From positions 1-26,243 of the forward strand of contig CAYTFC010000041.1 of NCBI GenBank assembly GCA_964436955.1: a DNA stretch of 26,243 bases, written 5' to 3'. A program made the translations under genes and the position numbers. Positions within the stretch are counted from its first letter, which is position 1. Each line of letters opens with the position of its first letter. Shown here piece after piece: positions 15,692 to 22,445 of this stretch. Below the pieces are notes generated by a model. The model saw only the letters and a list, made by a program, of their open reading frames with translations, had not been told where the DNA came from and searched no databases. This stretch comes from CAMFKD01 sp964436955. Lineage in GTDB: Bacteria; Chlamydiota; Chlamydiia; Chlamydiales; JAJFMA01.

Positions 15692-15767
15692 GCAGACTTG
15701 CAGTTTTTAAGGACAGGAAAGTACCAGTTTTGATAGCATTACAACCCTCTTGGAGAGGCTAGATATT

Positions 15768-16364
15768 ATGTTAGGTATTTTCTTAGATGTAGAGACCACA
15801 GGTCTTGACCCATTTAAACATCGCATTATTGAAATCGCCTTTCAGGTGTATCATTTGCCCACAGGTTTACGTCGGGCATCTTTTCACTATATTGTTAGGC
15901 AGCCGAAGGAAGTTTGGGATCTTAGTGATCCTGTTAGCCTTCAGGTTAATGGCTTCACGTGGGAGGAGGTCTGTGGCGGTGTATCCGAGCAAGAAGTTGC
16001 CGAATCCCTCAAGAAGCTCTTTGGCGAATTAAATATTCAGCGAGGCAATTCCATCTTTATTTGCCAAAATCCAGGTTTTGATCGAGCATTCTTTGCGCAA
16101 ATCATCAACATCTATACTCAAGAGCAGTTGCGTTGGCCCTATCATTGGCTCGATTTCGCTTCCATGTATTGGAGTCACCGTATTCATCAAATTCTTGATA
16201 GTCATCAGTCATGGCCAGAGACCATTTCTGTGTCAAAAGACGTCATTGCGGAAGAGTTCAAAATTCCAATGGAATCGCGTCCTCATCGCGCAATGAACGG
16301 CGTGGAACATTTGCTTAATTGCTACCGTACGGTTGTTGGAATGGGACAGCCTGCTAATGTTTAA
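15768..16364 (+). CDS. DnaQ-like exonuclease-fold protein with degenerate fourth acidic site
   Basis: From the ATG at 15768 this is a 198-residue protein of the DEDDh exonuclease fold: D7 and E9 in LDVETTGLD, D105 in NPGFDRAFF, and H173 in PHRAMNGVEH. The aspartate expected five residues after this His is Gly178; Glu180 is nearby but not in the usual position. Activity may therefore be lost or changed. An in-frame TTG at 15750 would add six residues, but the GGAG at 15752 favours the ATG at long spacing. It is probably the second chlamydial DnaQ-type protein (a CT536-like paralogue of the one at 119-811). The 3' end overlaps the convergent gene by 11 bp. Confidence 0.8.
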   Translation: MLGIFLDVETTGLDPFKHRIIEIAFQVYHLPTGLRRASFHYIVRQPKEVWDLSDPVSLQVNGFTWEEVCGGVSEQEVAESLKKLFGELNIQRGNSIFICQNPGFDRAFFAQIINIYTQEQLRWPYHWLDFASMYWSHRIHQILDSHQSWPETISVSKDVIAEEFKIPMESRPHRAMNGVEHLLNCYRTVVGMGQPANV

Positions 16365-16746
16365 GTGGAACCTGTGCAAATCCGATCATCAGGCTAGTGA
16401 TCCAGGTAAAGCCCCGCTCGACTAAAATACCCTGGTAGCCTCCAAAGCGTAACCTTGCGATGTTAAGTGCTAAAAATGCCGTAAGCGCCAGAACTTGAGG
16501 TTGACTGAAGCTGCAGTTTTTTCGATCCTTTTCAGAGAGCATCAGCTTCACTGCGATGTGCACAGCGGTCCCGATACATATAGCCATGATGCTTATCGAT
16601 GACAAGGAACCGGCTCCATAGAATAGTATGACATCCCAATTATTTTTAATGTAGTTGACAACAGGCTGAGCAATTTCAGATAGCAACGTCTTTTTAGGTT
16701 CGGGACGACACCCAGGTATCCAAGCAACTAAGGCTGAAACTCGCAT
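16354..16746 (-). CDS. Small hypothetical membrane protein
   Basis: This is a 130-residue protein with hydrophobic segments at about 39-64 ('DVILFYGAGSLSSISIMAIC' and following) and about 85-97, plus a weaker one at the C-terminus. A good AGGAG ribosome-binding site lies 8 bp before the ATG, which supports a real gene. No family was recognised. It overlaps the exonuclease gene tail to tail. The N-terminus 'VAWIPGCRPEP' contains one cysteine but no proper lipobox. Confidence 0.7.
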   Translation of the reverse strand: MRVSALVAWIPGCRPEPKKTLLSEIAQPVVNYIKNNWDVILFYGAGSLSSISIMAICIGTAVHIAVKLMLSEKDRKNCSFSQPQVLALTAFLALNIARLRFGGYQGILVERGFTWITSLMIGFAQVPLKH

Positions 16747-16810
16747 CTTTTACTCCTTGTATTGAAAGAGTTAGTGTATTAGAAGACCTTTAAGCTGACA
16801 TAAAGATCGA

Positions 16811-16816
16811 TATAAT
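16811..16816 (+). promoter_or_regulatory. Candidate -10 box for the IMPDH/GMP reductase gene
   Basis: A perfect TATAAT lies 39 bp before the chosen ATG at 16856. No good TTGACA is found at 16-18 bp spacing, so a weak -35 is assumed. Confidence 0.4.
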
Positions 16817-16855
16817 AAATGATAAATGGTACGTTGTTGCCCCGGAGGTGCCCCT

Positions 16856-17872
16856 ATGACATTAAAGGAAACTTATACGTTTGACGACGTAGCACTCGTG
16901 CCGCAATTTAACAACGTTCCTTCTAGGACCATTCCTAACGTTGAATCTTGGCTTACCAAAAATCGTAAAATTAAAATCCCCATTGTCGCTTCCAATATGG
17001 ATTCAGTCATAGGAGAAGATTTAGCGGATCTTCTCATTGAAGCTGGAACAATGCCTATTTTTCATCGTTTTACAACGTATGAGACTCAGCTAGCATGGGT
17101 CAAAAAATATGGTGAACACACGTTTATTTCGTGCGGTCTGAGACATGAAGACCAAACCTTTAAACTTCTTGAAGCTGGGGCTGCCGGTGTCTGTATTGAT
17201 GTCGCGCATGGACATTCGGACAAAATGTTTGCGTTGATTGGCCAGATAAAGAAAGATTTTCCAGGCAAAGAAGTGATTGCCGGCAATGTATGCACCCCAA
17301 TGGCCTATCATGATCTGGTAAATGCCGGAGCCGATGCGGTAAAAGTGGGAGTTGGGCCTGGTGCAGCGTGTACTACGCGCATGGTGACTGGGTTTGGTGT
17401 TCCGCAGTTCACCGCAATTCAAGAATGCGGTGCCATTGCAGAAAAACTTCGGATTCCGTTAATTGCCGACGGAGGCATTCGCACGGGACGCGACATCGTT
17501 TTGGCATTAGCTGCCGGGGCAAGTAGTGTGATGATTGGCAAATTATTTGCATTGTCTGCGCAGAGTGCTGCTCCAAAGCGAGCGCATCCTGACAATCCTA
17601 AGAGAATGGAGGCTAAATACCGCGGCCAAGCAAGCGAGGACTTTCAGAACGATTTTTATGGTGCCTTGAAGGACAAGACAGTCGCTGAAGGAATAGACTT
17701 TTGGGGTCCAGTTTCGGGAAGCTCTATTCAAGTAATTGATTATTTCATGGGAGCTTTGCGTAGCGGATTGACATATGGTGGGGCAAAGAACATTAAAGAA
17801 CTGCAGCGCAAAGCTGAGTTTGTGAAGGTGATGCATACTTATATGGCGGAAAGCCAACCCCGACCAAAATAA
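16856..17872 (+). CDS. IMP dehydrogenase / GMP reductase family enzyme, without CBS domains
   Basis: From the ATG at 16856 with its GGAGGTG ribosome-binding site the protein has 338 residues; an upstream in-frame ATG at 16826 is unlikely. It is a TIM barrel with 'YTFDDVALVPQ' at the start, 'PIVASNMDSV', 'GVGPGAACTTR' with the catalytic cysteine, 'IPLIADGGIRTGRDI' and 'AKYRGQASEDF'. The regulatory CBS pair of most IMP dehydrogenases is missing, so the length fits a GMP reductase (GuaC), which deaminates GMP to IMP, but the flap 'KYRGQAS' is also reminiscent of IMP dehydrogenase. The direction of the reaction cannot be decided here. A purine permease gene lies on the opposite strand 0.7 kb away, in line with purine salvage from the host. 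Confidence 0.85.
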   Translation: MTLKETYTFDDVALVPQFNNVPSRTIPNVESWLTKNRKIKIPIVASNMDSVIGEDLADLLIEAGTMPIFHRFTTYETQLAWVKKYGEHTFISCGLRHEDQTFKLLEAGAAGVCIDVAHGHSDKMFALIGQIKKDFPGKEVIAGNVCTPMAYHDLVNAGADAVKVGVGPGAACTTRMVTGFGVPQFTAIQECGAIAEKLRIPLIADGGIRTGRDIVLALAAGASSVMIGKLFALSAQSAAPKRAHPDNPKRMEAKYRGQASEDFQNDFYGALKDKTVAEGIDFWGPVSGSSIQVIDYFMGALRSGLTYGGAKNIKELQRKAEFVKVMHTYMAESQPRPK

Positions 17873-17877
17873 GAGAC

Positions 17878-17975
17878 AAGGGACGTAAGGGACTTTGGAA
17901 AAGTGATCTAAAGGACAGGAAAACCGTACATTTTTTGTCCCTTATGTCCTTATTCCGAAGTCTCCTACGTCCCTT
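17878..17975. repeat. Imperfect inverted repeat between convergent genes, with AAGGAC units
   Basis: Arms at 17878-17900 and 17953-17975 pair at about 19 of 23 positions, and the inner part contains further AAGGAC/GTCCTT units with loosely matching complements. The right arm runs into the mnmM gene and supplies its last codons and stop. It may serve as terminator for both genes. No Rho-independent U tract is cleanly placed. Confidence 0.6.
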
Positions 17976-18567
17976 CCTTAGCCTGCACTAAGATCAATCC
18001 AGGCGAAGTATCTCCACGATTTATCCAACGATGGCAACAACAACTCCACAATTTGGGGTCGAGTGCTTGAAGCATCGGTAACAATCCACGCTCTTCTTCA
18101 GCACCTTGCACATGTCCAGGGTAAACAGTGATACTTAAGCAGCCTCCGCTACACAATAGCGGTAAAGCTCTAGAGATGCTTTGTAAGGTTGTTTCCATAC
18201 ATGTTGTCACAGCCTTATCGCCACCGGGCAAGTATCCCAAATTGTAAACGATTAAACGGACCGTGCCATTTGCGATAGACTCAGGAAACTTTGAGTGGCA
18301 CTGATGCAATATAACAACCCGTTCCTGCTCTTGTGGAGTCAAATGCTTAAGACGCTGCCTAGTTTGCGCAAGAGCTTCTGCTTGAATATCAAAGACATAG
18401 AGGGAGCCTGATGCCTCATTCAGAGCCAACTGTGCGAGCATTAGTGTATCTACACCATTGCCGCAGGTAGCATCAATGACTGTGTCACCAGGCTTAACAA
18501 TACGCCGCCAGTACTCATGCGCAAGATCGAGGTGTGATTGAAAAAGCGGAAATCGTGCGCGTGTCAT
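17965..18567 (-). CDS. mnmM: SAM-dependent methyltransferase YtqB/MnmM family (tRNA U34)
   Basis: The 200-residue class I methyltransferase has motif I 'VIDATCGNGVDTLMLAQ' near residue 33, an acidic motif II (VFDIQ) and 'IVYNLGYLPGGDKAVTT' as the catalytic NLGY-like loop, typical of the YtqB family. B. subtilis YtqB, now MnmM, adds the methyl group of mnm5 to nm5(s2)U34 of tRNA. C. trachomatis CT830 is the counterpart (annotated as rRNA methylase), next to murB and nusB there; here it is about 3 kb from them, so the neighbourhood is partly conserved. It starts 6 bp after the NCS2 permease gene. Its last residues (KEGT) are encoded within the repeat arm at 17953-17975. Confidence 0.75.
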   Translation of the reverse strand: MTRARFPLFQSHLDLAHEYWRRIVKPGDTVIDATCGNGVDTLMLAQLALNEASGSLYVFDIQAEALAQTRQRLKHLTPQEQERVVILHQCHSKFPESIANGTVRLIVYNLGYLPGGDKAVTTCMETTLQSISRALPLLCSGGCLSITVYPGHVQGAEEERGLLPMLQALDPKLWSCCCHRWINRGDTSPGLILVQAKEGT

Positions 18568-18573
18568 GGAAAA

Positions 18574-19878
18574 TTAGCATCCTTTGAAAGCAAAATGCGC
18601 AGTAAACAGAGCTGCCATCACCCAGATGAGCCAGTGAACTTCCTTGTAACGACCAGTCAATACCTTCAGTAACGGATAGGTAATCAACCCGATTGCAATA
18701 CCAGTTGAAATACAGAAGGTTAAAGGGATAGTAATTAGCACGAGGAAACCGGGAATGAGCTCTGAGAGATCATCGAAGTTAAGATCACGAATCGGAATGA
18801 TCATTTGAGCGCCAATGATAATTAGCGCCGGTGCAGTCGCAAAGAAGGGAATAGACTCGACAACGGGCGAAAAGAATAGGCTTAGCAAAAACAGAAGGGC
18901 GACCACAATTCCTGTAAGGCCCGTTCGACCACCAGCTGAGACACCAGCGGCAGATTCTAAAAAAATTGTAAGCAGTGAGGTCCCAAGTGATGCTCCTACC
19001 ATCGAGCCGATGGCATCAGACAAAAATACGCGTTGCGAACGTGGCAGCTTGCCATTCTTGTCGTTAAACTTGCCTTGCTGGGCCATACTTGTAACCGAAC
19101 CCGCTGCGTCAAACATGGCGATAAAGGTGAAGGATAGGATACCTCCTAAAGCCACAGGTTGTAACGAACCCCATAAATCAACCTTAAAGAGGGTTGGAGC
19201 AATGCTGGGGGGCATAGACATCAGTCCTTTCCATTCTGTCAGGCCAAATACTAACGCTATCGCCCAAATGATAAGAATGCCTAGTAGGAGTGCCCCACTC
19301 ACACGTTTTATCATCATAGCTACAGTGAGCACCAATCCCACGCCAGCTAACATGATCGCAGGACTACCGAGTTTGCCAACCGTGACCAGTGTTTCAGGGT
19401 GAGCGACGATGACTCCCAACTTATGTAAGCCAATGAAAGCTAGAAATAGGCCGATACCTGCTGTTAGGCAAATGCGCAGACTATCCGGAATAGCTACTAA
19501 GATGAGGCTGCGCAGTCCAATAAGGTTAAGAATAAGGAAAAAGGCTCCTGTCCAAAAACACACTCCTAACGCGGTTTCCCAGGCTAGCTTTTGCTCTAGC
19601 ACCATCTGATACGTGAAAAAGGCATTCAAACCCATTCCTGAAGCAAGAGCAAAAGGATAGTTTGAGGATAGGGCCATAATCAACGTGGCAATAACAGCTG
19701 ATAGGATCGTGGCTACCATTACCGAACCAAAATCCATGCCTGCAGCCTGTAAAATCAATGGGTTTACCACAATGATGTACGCCATTGTAGAGAACGTCGT
19801 TAGCCCAGCTAGCAGTTCCGTACGGACATTGGTGTGATTTTCTTTAAGTCGAAAAAAGCGTTCTGCTAATGCAAACAT
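18574..19878 (-). CDS. NCS2 family purine permease (AzgA/PbuG-type)
   Basis: This 434-residue membrane protein has about 12-14 transmembrane segments. It shows the family hallmarks: 'RTELLAGLTTFSTMAYIIVVNP' split over the first helix, 'ALASGMGLNAFF' in TM3, 'ESAAGVSAGGRTGLTGIV' in TM10 and 'FDAAGSVTSMA' near TM8. It imports adenine, guanine or hypoxanthine by proton symport. It lies in the asp23-amaP-permease-mnmM series with 8 bp and 6 bp gaps. Together with the IMPDH/GMPR enzyme it implies that the cell takes up host purines. Confidence 0.9.
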   Translation of the reverse strand: MFALAERFFRLKENHTNVRTELLAGLTTFSTMAYIIVVNPLILQAAGMDFGSVMVATILSAVIATLIMALSSNYPFALASGMGLNAFFTYQMVLEQKLAWETALGVCFWTGAFFLILNLIGLRSLILVAIPDSLRICLTAGIGLFLAFIGLHKLGVIVAHPETLVTVGKLGSPAIMLAGVGLVLTVAMMIKRVSGALLLGILIIWAIALVFGLTEWKGLMSMPPSIAPTLFKVDLWGSLQPVALGGILSFTFIAMFDAAGSVTSMAQQGKFNDKNGKLPRSQRVFLSDAIGSMVGASLGTSLLTIFLESAAGVSAGGRTGLTGIVVALLFLLSLFFSPVVESIPFFATAPALIIIGAQMIIPIRDLNFDDLSELIPGFLVLITIPLTFCISTGIAIGLITYPLLKVLTGRYKEVHWLIWVMAALFTAHFAFKGC

Positions 19879-19886
19879 AAATTTGG

Positions 19887-20393
19887 TTACTCATAAAAGG
19901 TTGCCGTAATATGGAATGGCTTGCGGTACCCGCAAACATTAACCAGAAGGTCTTTTAGCTCATATTCGAGACTTTCAACGAAGGGACGCTGTTTAGGCGC
20001 ATCAATGGCAGGGAGCTTTAGGCCTATATGTAGGCGCTTATCGTCACGGATCTCTATTTTGGAATCGATGGTAAAATCGGGATAGCGTTCAGTCCAATAG
20101 GTTTTAAGGTATTCATCCAATACGCGTTCATCGACGCATACGCTGTAATCACCTGTTTTAATATAATACCTACTTTGGCGAGACGCCTTTAAAAGATAGC
20201 CAATTAGAGTGGCACCAAATGCAAGGAATGCAATTCCCAAGATGAACAAAGTGGCTCCGCCTTCCCGTAAAAATGTCTCAACAGTATAGGAAACTTTGTG
20301 TGACCATGGCAACAATACTGAAACCAGCCCTAGGAACATCAAAAAGAGCCCAACACAAAATAGCGCAACCTGCTTAAAGATATCAGCTAACAA
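19887..20393 (-). CDS. AmaP-like membrane protein (Asp23 membrane anchor)
   Basis: This 168-residue protein has two transmembrane helices (about 8-30 and 47-69) followed by a soluble domain of about 95 residues. That plan and the adjacent Asp23 gene match AmaP, which anchors Asp23 to the inner membrane in staphylococci. The best start is a TTG at 20393 with GAGAGG six bases upstream; the next in-frame ATG would cut into the first helix. The gene begins 12 bp after the Asp23 stop. The sequence between 90 and 165 also resembles an Asp23-like fold, which is known for AmaP. AmaP/Asp23 pairs are best known from Firmicutes. Confidence 0.7.
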   Translation of the reverse strand: MLADIFKQVALFCVGLFLMFLGLVSVLLPWSHKVSYTVETFLREGGATLFILGIAFLAFGATLIGYLLKASRQSRYYIKTGDYSVCVDERVLDEYLKTYWTERYPDFTIDSKIEIRDDKRLHIGLKLPAIDAPKQRPFVESLEYELKDLLVNVCGYRKPFHITATFYE

Positions 20394-20405
20394 AGGAGAC
20401 CTCTC

Positions 20406-20906
20406 TTATGGACGAGCAAACTCATCTGTATATTCTTCATCTTCTTCGGCAGTGATAGGCGCAGTTGGCTTTTCAGCGATTCGTGTTGCTGTGGAAGCAT
20501 CCACGTGCCCAGGAGGCACAAGCCCTTTGAACACCACATGTACGCATGCGACATGAAGACCTGTTAGGCGTGTAACTTCTTCTGTGACTTTTTCCTGAAT
20601 TTCATCTGCTTTCTCGGGAATTGTCACGCCATAGCAGACGTTGACTTCAACGCGTATTTTTACCGAATGAGTCTTGCTATCCTGTTCCGCGTAAATTCCT
20701 TTAACACCTTCCACGCGGCTTCGTCCTAGAATATTGTCGATGAAGTTGCCTTCAACTAGACAGATATCTTTAATTTTGGCCAAACATTGGAGAACGATTG
20801 CTTGAAATACGCGATTTTCGATGTCTCTAACGAAAAGAGTTTCGGGTAACTCAAACTCTTTAGTATCGACTTTAGGGGCGTCGAATTTTTTCTTAAGGTC
20901 TTGCAT
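20406..20906 (-). CDS. Asp23/Gls24 family envelope stress protein
   Basis: This 166-residue protein fits Asp23/Gls24: a helix around 'FQAIVLQCLAKIKDI', 'VEGNFIDNILGR', the beta-strand stretch 'KIRVEVNVCYGVTIPEKADEI' region and 'VTEEVTRLTGLHVACVHVVFKGL'. The C-terminal 30 residues are acidic and likely disordered. The start ATG has an excellent AGGAG site. Asp23 proteins assemble on the membrane through AmaP and are linked to cell-envelope stress; the adjacent AmaP-like gene supports this. It heads the set asp23-amaP-permease-mnmM. Confidence 0.85.
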   Translation of the reverse strand: MQDLKKKFDAPKVDTKEFELPETLFVRDIENRVFQAIVLQCLAKIKDICLVEGNFIDNILGRSRVEGVKGIYAEQDSKTHSVKIRVEVNVCYGVTIPEKADEIQEKVTEEVTRLTGLHVACVHVVFKGLVPPGHVDASTATRIAEKPTAPITAEEDEEYTDEFARP

Positions 20907-21034
20907 TTCCTTTCTCCTTCTGGCGAATAGAATCTCTGGCCAATGATCATAGCAGGCGTATTCTATTTTGAAAAGGGCAGTAAATAAATTCTAGTCGATA
21001 ATCTGTCTGTTAGAGATTAGGCGATGAGAGCGAC

Positions 21035-21067
21035 TTTAAAACCCGACTTGCTACCTACATCGCGCTT
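21035..21067. repeat. Terminal-repeat motif, copy at 21035 (left end)
   Basis: Positions 21036-21067 are identical over 32 bp to 21792-21823, in the same orientation. The core of 23 bp is the inverted complement of 22116-22138 and, with one change, of 98-120. It lies 10 bp past the stop codon of the membrane-protein gene that starts at 21640, so that gene is bracketed by direct copies of the motif. Confidence 0.85.
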
Positions 21068-21076
21068 TGTGCATAA

Positions 21077-21640
21077 TTATCTTAGAGCTTGTTTAACCGA
21101 ATCCGGCATTTTTCCATTTTGGTTTGCAATGGCCTGCGCAGTGACGTGTTTGGCGATATTCATGAGTTGAGATGTTGCAAATGCTGTGATAGCAGCAGCT
21201 AGTAGCCAGGTAGGAGTAAACATCCCTGCCACCGACGCTATGCCGACAGGTGCCACAATAATGACAGCGAATGTTACTGCGGTGGCGATCATGCCATAGA
21301 GTAAGCGAGCCGGTACTGTTGATTTATTACAAAAGGCGGCTATTGCAGTGCCAAAGCTACCTGCCAAGGCGACTGGCCTTGCGAGAGCTATAGGTGTTTG
21401 CAAAATCTGAGGAAACCATGAAAGTGAGATTTTAAAAGGAAGTAAGGTTGCCATACCCGCGCTCATAGCAAACGTTGCGCGTTGAAGAAAATTAAGGGCA
21501 GCTATCCTCTTTACACAGATTTGAATTTGATCGTTAGTTACAACCCCCATCCGCCTCTGCACGGCTTTAGGTAGCACCACTCGCCCGATACTGTTTTTGC
21601 AAGCCACTATTTGGCCATATCCGCTATGTAAAAGTTGCAT
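21077..21640 (-). CDS. Small membrane protein, possibly inclusion-membrane-type, inside a repeat cassette
   Basis: This 187-residue protein has a good AGGAGA ribosome-binding site before the ATG. The first 45 residues (to 'QIQICVKRIA') are polar, with an AbrB-like hint in 'NSIGRVVLPKAVQRRMGVV'; then hydrophobic stretches follow at about 55-70, 84-105, 110-135 and 138-160, rich in Ala. The tail is hydrophilic. I recognise no enzyme family; the AbrB resemblance is short (a strand pattern 'GRVVLPKAVQRRMG') and could be chance. The gene is flanked by terminal-repeat motifs at 21035 and 21791, unlike any other gene here, and so could be a passenger of a repeat element. Confidence 0.72.
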   Translation of the reverse strand: MQLLHSGYGQIVACKNSIGRVVLPKAVQRRMGVVTNDQIQICVKRIAALNFLQRATFAMSAGMATLLPFKISLSWFPQILQTPIALARPVALAGSFGTAIAAFCNKSTVPARLLYGMIATAVTFAVIIVAPVGIASVAGMFTPTWLLAAAITAFATSQLMNIAKHVTAQAIANQNGKMPDSVKQALR

Positions 21641-21791
21641 TGTACTCTCCTGTTATTTGCTTAAGGCCATGCCGCGATTATAAGGTTAAGGGGTTAAGGA
21701 GGAGTAAAGGCTGTTATAAGTTATTGATAAAACTTACTTTCCAATAACATCCCAACTCGTGCCCGAGCCCGCATTCTATTACCCATAAGTC

Positions 21792-22142
21792 TTAAAACCC
21801 GACTTGCTACCTACATCGCGCTTGAGCACAGCCGTTCTTTGCTAGTGAAACGTTGCGCCAATCGGCCAAGTCGAGACTTGGCCGATTGGCGCGACTTTTC
21901 AATTGGGAAGAGTAGGCCTGTTCTAGCGCGACAAACTAGGTAAAACTTTTGAAATAGTATTTTTTTCAATTTTCTCGGTGAATATTGTTTGTAACTCGCT
22001 CTAGTTCTGGCTCACTCATTTACCCGATCTATCTTGTCTGGCAACTTGCCAAGGACAGGCCCTTGGCTTCATTACCAGCCATGACATCTCGAATAAATGG
22101 GTGAGCCGGAGCTAGGATGTAGGTAGCAAGTCGGGTTTAAAT
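21792..22142. repeat. MITE-like element (about 350 bp) with 23-bp terminal inverted repeats
   Basis: The 23-bp motif at 21796-21818 is an exact inverted match to 22116-22138; both ends continue as TTAAA-like A/T ends. Its last 124 bp repeat the window start (1-124). Inside, 22007-22020 region pairs with 22097-22112 (about 14 of 16 bases around GGCTCACTC), giving a second, subterminal inverted repeat. No transposase or ORF is present. Non-autonomous mobile element is inference. Confidence 0.78.
21855..21892. terminator. 18-bp perfect hairpin inside the repeat element
   Basis: The stem GCGCCAATCGGCCAAGTC pairs completely with 21875-21892 across a two-base loop and is followed on the + strand by GACTTTTC. 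It reads like an intrinsic terminator carried by the element, or an extruding palindrome. Confidence 0.65.
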
Positions 22143-22158
22143 TTACATATTTCTTGTC

Positions 22159-22278
22159 CTCGTCTGCGCCTCCCCGTCTCCCCGCCTCTGCGTTGAAAAA
22201 AAAATGCACGCTGTTTTTGCATGATTTTGGTCTGAATAATTTTCAACTCAGAGGCGGGGAGACGGGGAGGCGCAGAGG
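22159..22278. repeat. 120-bp palindromic element with 39-bp arms
   Basis: Arms 22159-22197 and 22240-22278 pair at 37 of 39 positions, including 27 consecutive bases around CCCCGTCTCCCCGCC. The arms are strongly strand-biased (pyrimidine-rich then purine-rich), and the loop has a small inner hairpin around ATGCA. The arm sequence, built from GCCTCTGCG-like words, resembles dispersed repeats that I have seen in several unrelated bacteria; this resemblance is from memory. Confidence 0.85.
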
Positions 22279-22395
22279 AAGATAGGGAGCAAGAACAATT
22301 AACTTATGGGTAATAGGATGCGGGCACGGGCACGGGTGGGGATGCTATTGGAGAACCTTGCCTCTCTTTGCTGTGGCGCAAAATCGTCAACAAGT

Positions 22396-22401
22396 TATAA
22401 T
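22396..22401 (+). promoter_or_regulatory. Candidate -10 box for the GYF_2 gene
   Basis: A perfect TATAAT followed by G lies 44 bp before the ATG at 22446 and just outside the repeat cluster. The -35 (TGTGGC at 18 bp) is weak. Confidence 0.45.
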
Positions 22402-22445
22402 GAGGAAATATCCCTTACAGTTTTTCTAATAGGAGTCTGAGCTTT

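Larger units (their letters stand above)
21739..22352. repeat. Outer 51-bp inverted repeat enclosing two other repeat elements
   Basis: The segment 21740-21790 and the reverse complement of 22302-22352 match at about 46 of 51 positions (the left arm shows CGTGCCCGAGCCCGC, the right its complement with substitutions). The left arm abuts the terminal motif at 21792 with no spacer. Everything inside (elements at 21792-22142 and 22159-22278) could be later insertions into this palindrome. Confidence 0.85.
21641..22445. other. 805-bp gene-free repeat-rich region
   Basis: No coding sequence is supported in this stretch. It contains, in order, the left arm of a 51-bp inverted repeat, a terminal motif, an 18-bp hairpin, the 124-bp repeat copy, a near-perfect 39-bp palindrome, the right arm of the outer repeat and a promoter-like site for the gene at 22446. 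The individual parts are listed separately. Confidence 0.85.

Noticed and set aside
17878..17975. CRISPR-like array of AAGGAC units
   Set aside because: Units are only 6-7 bp, irregularly spaced and without constant repeats of 20+ bp; no cas genes.
21739..22352. Retron or structured toxin-antitoxin RNA
   Set aside because: No reverse transcriptase, toxin or antitoxin gene adjoins it; the layers look like independent repeats.
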